Assembly: GCA_024196135.1 (NCBI GenBank)
Contig: JAMQCK010000167.1
Span: 1-45,846 of the forward strand
DNA: 45,846 bases
Direction: 5' to 3'
Source of the DNA: Pleurotus ostreatus/Saccharomyces cerevisiae fusant
Lineage: Eukaryota > Opisthokonta
The position numbers and the translations under genes are program-made. Shown here one piece after another: positions 21,570 to 31,880 of the stretch. The stretch's first letter is position 1. Each line of letters opens with the position of its first letter. A model generated the notes under the pieces. That model was not told the origin of the DNA. It did no database searches and saw only the letters and a list, made by a program, of their open reading frames with translations.

Positions 21570-24500
21570 ATGCCTGCCTCCCTGCTCCCTTTGGAGCGCG
21601 CACCCGCCCCCGCGCGGGGGCGTCTCTTGCGACAGCCGGTCGATCCCCGTAAATCGATCTGGCAAGCTGCTGTTCTGAAGTACGAGATGGAGGTCGGCGC
21701 CAGCCTCGTCTCTCTGGACGTCCCTTGCTTGGACTCCAGCGCTGCCATTTTCGACTACCTTACACGGTGCGAAGACTCCTTCAAGTCCTTCCGAGGCGAC
21801 GGTCTGCAGCGGCTGCGGGATCGTCTCTGTCCGATAGCTGGTGTAGTGGAGATGTTGTGCGGGGCGCTCGGGGAAGGATTTGCGCTGGTGCGTGCGCGCG
21901 TCTTGTGCAGACCTCCTAGAATACTGACCTCAGAATTTAGGCTTTCTCGCCTGGGAAGGCAATCTTCTCTGCCGTCGGTGTACTGATCAAGGTGTGTTTT
22001 GTTGACGGTCGCGTACTATTCGGGCTAACGGTCGGTACCACCAGGCCTCGTTGAAGGTCAGAGAAGAGTTCGATGCGGTCGGCGCCGCGTTCGAAACCAT
22101 ACGAAACCATCTACGCATCCTCCAACCCCTCACGCGTGACTCCATTGACGGCACTCTGTTCGAGGCCTCCGTCGAGCTACTCGCTCAAATCCTGATTGTC
22201 CTCGGCGTTATTACGAAGCTACAGAGGCAAGGACGAATGAGTAAGCTCGTGCTGTGGTCTGGATCTGGACGTAGGTTGCTGATATCTTCGCAAATAGAGG
22301 CCTGGATTAGGCAGCTGTGTCAGACGAAGGAGGTTTCCTCTGCCCTGAACGATCTCGGGCGGCTGGCAACTGGTCACCATGCGGCTGTGTCAGCTGTGAC
22401 ATTAGCCACGTCGCAGAGAAGTCTTGCTTTGCTTGTCGACACTGTCGCTTGTAAGCGTCTTCAACTGCGCGTGGTCAATCGCGTACCCGGCTGACCGCGC
22501 TCAGGGATGGCCCAAGAACGAGATATCGGTCGAGCGTATCTCACATGCATAGCCAAGCTTGCGCAGAATGTGTATGGTGAGCAGCGGGCCTGACCACCGT
22601 GGCGCTCGGCTAACTGCTATGATAACAGGAACCGTCAAAGGCAGCCGTAGCATCCTCGAGAGCATACAAAAGACGCTGCTTCACCACATCAGTGTAAATC
22701 AGGATGATAAAGGTGAGGCTTCAAGGGCGGCGCATTGAGCGTATATTGACTTGAGAGGTCTGAAGGACTTCGTGACTTTGACAAGCTTTGCGTGTGGCTT
22801 CATTATCCGGACTCGTCTCTCAGGATGGATAAGCTCTTGCGAGACCGGGCAGAGTCAACTGGCTCTTGGTTCCTCGACGGTCCGATCTACTCCGCTTTTA
22901 AGACAGGCAAGGAGCCCACGGTCTGTGCGTCGGGAAAAGGTCCGTCTCTTCTTTTCCGGTATACTACCAGCACCATCTCACTCTCAAGCAGCCGGATGTG
23001 GAAAGAGCACGCTGATGTAAGTGATCAGGCCCGTTCGCGTCGACTAAGCTGACCCATCTGCGCAGAGCGGCGGCTGTTCGGGACCTTCAAGCGTGGTGTG
23101 CGATATCGCATGCGCCATCCTTCACTATCAGCCATTTCTTTGACCTTACGAACTCCGCGCAACCAAGGGATCTGCGAGCCCTTCTATCTGCTCTCCTTTG
23201 TCAGATCGCGCGCAACTGGCCCGACGCCGTCCCGATCTTGCTCAAGCTTCACGCGGAGAGCATGATGGGGCATTCTCAACCGTCCCTCGACGCGCTCCGA
23301 CGCTGTACGGGTACGGTCATCCGGAGCATCAGCACGAGAGTTTTTGTGGTCATTGATGCGCTGGACGAGGTTCAAGACGCCGCCGAAATACTGTCTTTCC
23401 TCGCAGAGCTACGCGCGCACGACAACGTGTCGCTACTCGTGTCTAGCCGCGAGATACCGTATCGCAACGAGTTGGCTTCACTATGCGACTCCAGAATCAC
23501 AATGGAGGAGGATGTTGTGACGAGCGACATCGACTTCGTACTTGACCGTCTTCTATGCAAAGGTGGCGCGTTATCCGAGGTCACGGACGTCGAACTCGTC
23601 CGTGAGGGTTTATTAACCGGTTCAGATGGAAAGTGCGTATCATGATTCCTCCTTCATCACCATGTTCACTGGCGGCTGATGCGAAATCCAGTTTTCGCTG
23701 GACTGTCATACAGGCAAACGAGCTCGCCCGTGTAGCCTCAATACCCGCCAAGGTTCGGAAGCGCTTGCGTACGCTTCCGAGGTCGCTTGAAGAGCTGTAC
23801 GCGCGGTGCTTGGACGCCGTACCGCCAGACGATCGCGCCGATGTTCACCGCATACTCATCTGGTTGGTCTTTGCGTGCAGTCCGCTCTCGGCGGACGACG
23901 TCGCGCAGCTGTTGTCCTTTGACTATACGGAGCCTACGCCGGTCTTTGACACCTCATTACAGCCTTCGTCCACCACTGCAGTGCTGTCTTTGATTGGATC
24001 GACTTTCATCACCGTTCAAGATGGCGAAGTTCGTCTAGCGCACGCCTCGGTCAAGGACTTTCTCCTGTCCATCCCGAGCACGTCGCAGTTTCACGTGGAC
24101 ATCAATCTCGCCCACTCCCTCATGGTCCGTACTTGTCTCGCGTACATATACTCCGGCGCCACAGTCCTCGCTCAAGGCGGGCCTTATCTTCACCACATGA
24201 CCTGGTCGTGGGTTGTTTACATCTCCAGAGTGGACCAGGAGCAATACCGAACGCTAGAGGGATATGTTCTCGACACCTTCTCGAGGAAGGATACGCAGGA
24301 GTCGCATGGGGACGTGCTGAAGGCATCCCTGCATACCGCGGCTGGAATCGACCACGTACCTCTCATGCAGCTGCTAATCACGTACCTACGAGCAGACGTA
24401 AACTGCTTCGCCATGCTTTCGCATGACGAGAGGAGGCCCGCGCTTCAACGCATGGCTCTTTGCCCCGGAATCGACATCTCGTCATTACTGAAATGCAGCG

Positions 24501-25384
24501 GGCCAGGGGAAAGCGACACCATCGGCGGAAAGAGACCCATCCACGGATCGATGCCGCTACATCGCGCCGCCAGCCGTGGGCATGAACATATCGCTCGAGT
24601 GCTTCTCGACGCCAACGCATACCCGCATATTCCGGTCGACGGCGGGTGGACACCCCTTCACATTGCGGCACGGAATGGACACTCGGCGATCGTGCGTCTT
24701 CTTATCAGCCGAGGAGTGGCGCCAGATACCTGCGATTTGGGTATGACTCCTCTAGCACTGGCTGCGTACCACGACCACGAAGCGGTGGTTGAGCTCCTTC
24801 TGGACGCGGGTGCGAACCCAAACAGCCCTACCAACGGAGGGTTTTGGTCGCCTTTGCATACCGCGTCGAGCCTTGGTCATGTCGAGGTCGTCCAGTTGCT
24901 TGTCGCCCGAGGAGCGAATGTTTCCATTACTTTGGACGATGGTCGGACACCCCTCCACCTCGCAGCGGAATGCGGCCACAGCACCATCGCGCGCCTTCTC
25001 CTCGACGGTGGCGCCGACGTGGGAGCCCACACTCGGTGGTGCTGGACTCCCCTTCACTACGCCGCGAGGGACAACCAGCTCGAGGTTGCTCGCCTTCTCC
25101 TCGAGCGCGGGGCAGCCGTCAACGCTTACACGATTGGCAAAGTCGGCGGATCCGGACCGCTTCAGCTCGCTGCGTACAACGAGCACGCAGACATGGTATG
25201 CCTGCTGCTTGGTGCAGGCGCGGACCCGAATGCGCGCACAAATGATGGGCACGCGCCATTGGACTTTGTCGGAATTCGGCCTGGAGTAGTGCGAGACCTT
25301 GCAATGCGCGATCGCGTCCGCTACGCGGTTCTTCAGGCTGGAGGAATCAAAACAGAATCAAGAGTCGAAAACCCGCCTGCGTGA
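21570..25384 (+). CDS. STAND/NLR-like receptor: Goodbye, NACHT, ankyrin repeats; 10 exons
   Basis: Predicted cytosolic signal-transduction NTPase of the fungal NLR-like class. Model: join(21570..21887,21941..21991,22045..22240,22298..22450,22505..22576,22629..22712,22766..22939,22992..23016,23066..23632,23692..25384), 1110 residues, in phase throughout. A Goodbye-like domain occupies about residues 30-190 (SIWQAAVLKYEMEVGASLVS; LLAQILIVLGVITKLQRQG). A helical linker follows, then a segment with STGSWFLDGPIYSAFK. The NACHT has Walker A GKAGCGKST (about 347-355, on its own 25-base exon), Walker B RVFVVIDALDEV (about 450) and a VSLLVSSRE strand. After the helical RTLPRSLEELYARCLDAV region come seven to eight ankyrin repeats (about 833-1105; WTPLHIAARNGHSAIVRLL, RTPLHLAAECGHSTIARLL). 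All key ATPase residues are present, so it looks intact. It converges on the 25545 gene with 160 bases between stops. Confidence 0.88.
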
Positions 25385-25544
25385 GGCATGAACATAGACG
25401 CTCGACTCATTCTCACTAGTCAGGCTGGCTCATTTATATATATTCCTACGCAATCCAATTTTTCAAGGCGCGTCTGTAATGATTCCATTGAAGAGCTTTG
25501 TGAGGCTACGATTGCCCAGCGGCAAAGACGCTCGAAGTGTGACA
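25385..25544. other. Short convergent intergenic space
   Basis: This separates the stop codons of two STAND genes transcribed toward each other. It holds an AT-rich stretch (TATATATATTCC at about 25434-25445) and no ankyrin-like coding sequence, so the truncated minus-strand gene did not leave its missing sensor here. Confidence 0.6.
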
Positions 25545-27903
25545 TTACAGACGGCATACCTTCCAACCTGCTTTGAGCAGCGGCTGGCGACTGAAGAGAA
25601 GCCACATGAGAAGCCGACGAGCGCCGGCGAGATCGCGCTCGTCGATCTGGGCGAGAATTTCGTCGTAGAGGGCGCGGAGATCAGAAGGCATAGATGCGAG
25701 GCGCTCGTTCACTTTGAGGGGGAAGGCGGCGACGAGAGCGAGTTGTTGCGCTTGCAAAGCAACCCAGCGAAAGCTATCAGATAAGTTAGTCATCGCAAAA
25801 GCACTACTAGCAGACGCTGCAACGTACTTTCCCTCGGCGCCGGCGGCAAGGGCGCTGCGCGCTGGACGGGAGTTTCGAATCTTGGACAACATACCATCCT
25901 TCGCAAAAGTCTCGTCTAGGAGAATGCTGATGTCCCTAGAGACCGCGTCCGTGGACATAAGGACTTGATTGTCTGCTCGCCGTTTGAGTTCCACTCGAGC
26001 CGAGAGCTCCGACCGGCTGGAGACGAGTATAGAGACATTGTCGCGCTCTCGGAGCTCGCGGATGAACTGTAGTACTTTCATGTCCTCGGTCTCGTCGAGG
26101 GCATCGATCGTAATGAATACGCGTGAGCTACAGTCATCGAGTATATGGTTCATGTAGTATCTTAGGTCGTCCAGGGATGGCTGTTTCCTCCCCCGTACGT
26201 GCTGCTTGCGAGCACGCGAGAGAAAGGGGACAGTTTCAGGCATATGATGGACGAGTTGGCAGAGGATAGAGGACAGTAGGAAGGTCAGGTCCCTGGCGAT
26301 GGCGTTGTTCGTCGCATCAAAGACGTGACACAAGGCGAGGCAACATCCGGTGGTGGTGCAGAAGGTCTGGATATCGCGGTCTGCTGCTGCGCTGGGCAGG
26401 GTGTGAGGACTTCGCCGGAGAGGGCATTCGTAGGATCACGCACATCATGGTACTCTTCCCCGATCCCGCTTTGAATGATTTTCAGCACTAGGATCTCCGC
26501 ATTGGCCAGCGACGCACCTTTCCCGTGCAACCACAAGACGCGCGTAGTCCCCGCCTTGAACTTGGTGAATGCTTCGCCATCCAGAAACCAGGAGCCGGTC
26601 GAGCGCGCGCGGTGACGCAAAAGGTTGTTGATCTTGATCGAGCAGTCTGGGAATCCTAGCCAATCGAAGATACGCTCTACTTCGTCGTCCTCTGCGAGGA
26701 TGTCAGTGGCGAGTGGGTCATATATCGAGACAACCTGCCTCTATCTTGCTGAAGCGTGTCAAAGTAAAGAAGTGAGACGCGCTGGATATCCTTTCAGAAT
26801 CGCCCGGTTGTCGTGTATCTGCTGTTCGCTCGTGAGAGCATGTGCAAGGATAGCCCCTGCTCGACGTCTCTAGCGCACAACTCGCATAAGAGCACTCTTG
26901 AACTCACCGTGCATGTCCTGCGCGATCTTCGCGATACGCGCCAGACAGGTGCGAGTCATATCCTGATCCTGCTGAATAGCTGGAGAGATATCAGTGAACA
27001 CGAGCGCAAGGAGAGCAGGATCAACGTACACGTCATGCTATGTCCGAGGATGTCCATCGTCTTCTCGACGCCGAGCAGGGTGACCGCGGAGAGCGTCTCG
27101 TGATGGTTCGTTGCTAGGCGCTGCAGGTCCGCCAGAGCTTCCGTTAGCTCATGCGATTGTTTGAACTTGTTGATCCAGGCCTCTAGCAGATGATCAGGCG
27201 TCAGCAGCTTTCTATCGTCATAGAGTAACACCCACTGAAGCGTCCATCTCGCTGGAGCTGCGCGATGATCCCGAGGACGACGAGGGTCTGGGAGAGGACC
27301 CGGACTGAAGGCTCACGAAGTATCTCGTTGGCGTCAACGATCTTGATGCGCGCGAGGTGGTCTGCGATAGTCTCGAATGCGGCCATGGCAGCGTCGCAAT
27401 CCTTCGTCACTTCGATGGACAGCTAGACAGTCCATCCGATCAGCGTTGGATCTGCGATGGACAAGTGATGGATGCTCACCTTGATCGCCACGTCGATCGC
27501 CCCGAATACGGCCTTCAGAGGCGAAAATGGCTACACGAAGTTGTCAATGAGCGGTCCTCGCGGATATCATGAGACGTACTAGTGTCACTGCGTCGCCAAA
27601 GCAGTTCGAAAGCAGCTGAACAGCAGCAGCGATCGGCTTCAGCCATCTCCGCGCCCGTTCGTGCCCTTCAGCGCGGAACTGGGCGAATCGCGCTGCGCGC
27701 TCTTCGATGTAGGCCACGATCGAGCTCGACGACGAAGCATCGAAGAGTCCGTCGAGCTGCTCTGCAAGGCTAACCCCAGTATCGCGCTCGTATTGCTCGA
27801 CGGCCGCCCGCCAGATCTTGATGATGGCGTCGTCGTCGTCGCTCGTCTTGCCTTCTTGTCCGCGTCCTGCGATGTGTGATTCATCGGGTGCGACGTCGTC
27901 CAT
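25545..27903 (-). pseudogene. Goodbye-NACHT STAND gene lacking the ankyrin sensor; probably broken
   Basis: Readable exons, 5' to 3': 27580-27903, 27480-27530, 27236-27422, 27030-27182, 26908-26979, (about 26770-26855), 26518-26691, 26444-26468, 25828-26391 and 25545-25773. The Goodbye-like domain is intact (IWRAAVEQYERDTGVSLAEQ; LSQTLVVLGIIAQLQRDGRF). The NACHT has Walker A GKAGSGKST on a 25-base exon, Walker B RVFITIDALDETED and VSILVSSRSE. Exon 6 reads ILAHALTSEQQIHDNRAILK but then has no GT donor in a usable place and runs to a stop, so splicing to exon 7 appears lost. After LMWLLFSRQPLLKAGW the frame stops where relatives go on to the winged-helix and ankyrin regions. If exon 6 were spliced as in the 21570 gene, the product would be about 620 residues. 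It is a close relative of the gene starting at 44959, in opposite orientation. Confidence 0.75.
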
Positions 27904-28589
27904 GGTTAATTCGAGGATATCGAAGCCAGATCATACAAAGAGTCCCGTAAGCGCCGGGAAAGAGGACGAATACAAAGGGCCTGGGAAGGTCAGCGTGGCC
28001 GCATCGAAACAGGATCAATGCCGAGCAGCATTGAGTCTCGGCATGACCAAATACGTCGGCGAGATGCGAAGACGAGATGCAGGCATCAAGAGCACGGGTC
28101 TTTCGACCTAGAAAGGCTAGACGGAGCCTCATGCAGAGGTAGTTCCGTACACATTCGAAATTTGATGTCATCAAGACAAACACTACCTATATCTAACCGC
28201 CGCGAGCGGCAATCCCTGAGAATAACGTAAGTAAGATCGTAGTATGGAGTGCAGGGAAGATGCATTCGTCACGCGAAGGCACGCAACTTTCGAAGTGCAG
28301 AGGCCCAGGTGAAAGACGGACACGGCAAGGTCGCCTGAAGCTTCAAGCCTCTCCGCGAGACCTAACACCGTACACGCGTTCCTTGTCGCGCAGAGCGGTG
28401 CGCCAAAGGTACTGCGAGTGGAGTCATAGGAGTAGGATCACGAAAGGGAAAGCTTGAAAGCGGTGCGCTGTGTCGGGCATCGCGTGCTGGTTGCATCGTC
28501 GGGCGAAGTGCGCAATTGTGCTCGCAGACATTGCACTCCATTTTTTGTGCGCACCAAAGGTAGTATCGGTCCAGGAGCTGCTCAATTTC
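27904..28589. other. Intergenic upstream of the 25545-27903 gene
   Basis: This is the promoter side of the minus-strand STAND gene. No coding frame with support is found. The decayed repeat B begins at its right end. Confidence 0.4.
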
Positions 28590-30060
28590 GCCGAAGGTGC
28601 ACCGCATTGTTGAGAGGCGCCACGAGGCGGGTGAAGTCAACGAGGACCATGTCGTTGAAGAGCTGGAAGTAGCACGTCTCGGAATGCAGGTTCGACGCTC
28701 CGTATCGTTTCAGATGCCGTGATTGGGTGCCGAGGTCGACTAGGATGCCAGCCGGCTCGTATACCCTGGTGTACCGGCATCGTTGACCGAAACCAAAGTC
28801 GAAGTCGCCGAGCAACCTGACGAAGATTTATGGGGCTGTGTTCCCTCTGAAGCAGTAACAAGCGCTTTCGATGGCCAGTTACACAGGCGAGAGCGTCACA
28901 CGCGGACTTCGGCGAGGGGAGTAATCACATCAGGCGAGGGGTGGGCGGAAAAGGTGTCCAAGTTGCTGGCGACTGGGAGGGCCTGCCGCCACAGAGCCGT
29001 AGGTGGAGTTGGAAACGACCTTGAAGAGTGTAGGGAATGTTCAACCGGGTGAAGAGGCGCATTGCTTCGGGCTGGCGAAGAGCGTGAACTGGGTAAGAGG
29101 ATGCGCGATGCGCCGATCGTCTTGTCTCAGCTCCATCTTGCCGGCGCTTGGTGGTCGTCGCTCGTAGATGATGCAAATGTATGGCTTGGGCCCCTCGTTA
29201 GCACACCATATGAGAGTGAAGGTGAGGATGACGCACCTTCATCGACGCGCCAGCCTGATCACTCCGTTCACCAACCCCGCACTCCGGTGGGGGAAGGCCC
29301 TTCCATGTATCGTATAGTCGAGTAAAAGAGTGATACTGAGCCCGACAGCATGCGAGGCGTGTTCGAAGTGGTGAAGTCGCCGCGGACCGTTGTACGCGTT
29401 CGGAGGTCGCCGCAGACACATGCGTAAAGGAGAGCTGTCGCGTGCGTTGATGCCCAAATATCAACTTGTATTGAGCGGTAGTAGCTTCCTGAGATACCAT
29501 CCGCGCGCCAGACTCGCTCGAGGGTAGCCATGAAGAAGAAAGGCACCCCATCCGGGATGGAGCGGAGGGAGCGGAGGGGGAGCGCAAAGAACTGCAAGCA
29601 GAGCATCGTCAATGCGAAGGGGCCGTCGGATGACATCTGTGTTTCTGTTCCTCTTTGGACGCTGGACAGGTGCTGCGAAAACATGCCAAATGAGATGATG
29701 GAGGTAGGAGACAAGTCGAACAAAGCCTTCCGAATTTGGAGAACTGGCCCAAGCGGGTGTAAGCACGATCGAAACGCTGCTTTCTCTCTTCCCCCATGTC
29801 CTCGACAGCGTCTAGGGTCTCTCTTTTCTCGTACTCGTATCGATAGCATTGCGCATCCTCTCCCTTTTGAATGCGTGCTCAGGCCGCAGTCAAGATCTTG
29901 ACAAATGGGCTCCCAGTCCTTGACGCAGTCGTGTTCCCCTTCCACGCTGCAGCCCTCCCTCGTCTTCGATGTACATAGGGAGATACTCTGACTATCTCGA
30001 GATATCTGAGGCAAACGCTTGTCCGACTGGCAGGGGAAAGCTACGCCGCAGTCGCGCTCT
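28590..30060 (-). repeat. Dispersed repeat family, copy B (longest-spaced single copy)
   Basis: Landmarks shared with copies A, C and D in the same order: GTTGGAAACGACCTTGAAGA near 29009; GCGATGCGCCGATCGTCTTG near 29105; CCTGATCACTCC near 29255; and the core TCGAACAAAGCCTTCC at 29716-29731. A right-hand block (CAGCCCTCC near 29950, CAGGGGAAAGCTACGCC near 30031) is also found in copy D near 41030 and 41120. Read on the minus strand, the piece ending GERSDQAGASMK is followed by a GTGCGT donor, like HEQSDRAGARRRK in copy D and ERQSDRVAAPPK in copy C. This points to a shared exon of an unidentified gene family. Frames are interrupted throughout, so no functional product is proposed. Confidence 0.6.
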
Positions 30061-31880
30061 ACTTGGAAGCAGATGGGAGCGATGTAGCCTCAGCGCAGGT
30101 GCGTGAACTTGGCTTTTATTCAAGTCGCGTCTTTGATAAACCTATACTAAAGGAGCGTCTCTACGCCGGATGCACGTCTGCTAGCTCCAACAACTTTTGA
30201 CCCGTGACCGGGCTTGACGATCGGCGCGTCCCATACTCCCTTCTCCATCTACTCTCATGTGTCCCGACACGACTATGACATTGATTCCGGACCTCTCCTG
30301 CGTCTTTGCAATACGATATCGTCCGTATTGTCGTTAAATTTGTCCCCTTGATCGTCCTTTCCGGTGGTGCCAGAGCTTGTGCTGCTCAAGATCTGCTCTT
30401 CCGCGCCATGAAGGATCAGACCAGTCTTGTCGCGATACTAGACGCTATAACCATGCATGCCTCTCTACGATCCGTACGCAGACGTAAGCTTCGCGTTGCT
30501 GCATCGTTGCTGACTCACGCGTCGCAGGGTGCTCATAATCGTCAAACGCGCCGTTCAGCGCTAGATCCTCCAGTGCGAGGCTATCTGAGCTGTTCTCCCT
30601 CCTCATGTCCTTGCACAAGCCCGGCCCATCAACGAGCCAGCCATCCTCGTAGCCTTTTTCCGTCGCCGGCCGCCGGCTTTCAACGTCACTTGAGAGATAC
30701 GGAGAAGTGCTTCCTTGAAGCATGCACACTCGGCACAGGCTACCTTTCCATGTGCATGCTCGCCATTCTCTAGTCCCCTAGCGAGGGTGCTCGCGGTCGA
30801 CGACAACCTCTGGGCGCGCTTCAGCTCCCATTATATGTATGAGATATGGAGACGACTGTAGCGCCGACCAAGGATCCTGATTTGGAGACGCTCGCGCGCA
30901 TGGCGCTTATCAACCGGCCTTTCGCGTCCTTCCGTGCGCAGTTCGCTTCCTTTATTTCCTCGACCCTCGTTGTCGTTCCTTATGCACAGCCCAGTGGCCT
31001 GACACTCGCTCATAGCGATAGGGGTGGGACGCACTTCGATGGGCTTCCATGCACGCTCGAGGGAGGCCAGGCGTGTGGGAGCAGTACTCAAGGACGACGT
31101 CGAGTACTTTCGCACATAACGTCTCGCGGCGTAACCGCATGCTCGGTGCGTCTTCTCAGTTGTCGTATCATCCTTCATGCTCAACACCCTTTGCAGAGAG
31201 GCTCGCTTCTTGCACTCTCTCAGTCGAAGCATGTGTGCTTCATACGCTCAGAAAGAGCTCAAGGCCGGTCGACAAAGTGTCGTCGAACAAGATACGACGA
31301 GACTGGCGCGGGATAGCTAGTTTCTCCCCCAAGCGAGTGTTTTTGTTCCGATAGTTCCCTTGTAATATTGAGGTGCGGTGATCAAATACATGTTCCTATC
31401 CTTCTCGCTCTTGAAATTATCCGCATCGCCTACTCGTCGCTTGGGTCGTCGGAGACTGCATATACATCGGCAGGCGCCACCGGGACTGCCTGCTGACCGC
31501 AATGATGCTTCGGGGCGTACAGACAGCATCAAAGGGACCGCAGGGAAGGCCGTCTGTGCGGCGTGTATGATGACCTGCGCCGCGAGGAAAGTGGCGCAAA
31601 CCATGAGGATTGCGGCTCGTACCATGAGGATAACTCGAGCCGTCGTTGCGCGACTACTTGCGACTACTTGCGACTCATCCTCATCACTGCGTATCGCCGC
31701 TCCAGTGCCAAGGCGTATGTCATTTCGGCGGTATCGCGCATGCGGCCTCATTTCATCTTGTATGTGGTCGCCTCATTCCAGCTGTAAGTCATATCGATCG
31801 ATGTAGTGCTCTATGCGAGGGTCTCACGCTATTTCAGTGCATCCTAGTACGCGGAGCAACGAGCCCCAATTCTTGGAGCA
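30061..31880. other. Intergenic upstream of the large STAND gene; small tandem repeats
   Basis: No gene with support. At about 31650-31672 the 12-base unit TTGCGACTACTT occurs about twice in tandem, and at 31600-31634 the block ACCATGAGGAT is repeated at a 21-base spacing. The promoter of the gene starting at 31881 is presumably at the right end. Confidence 0.4.
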
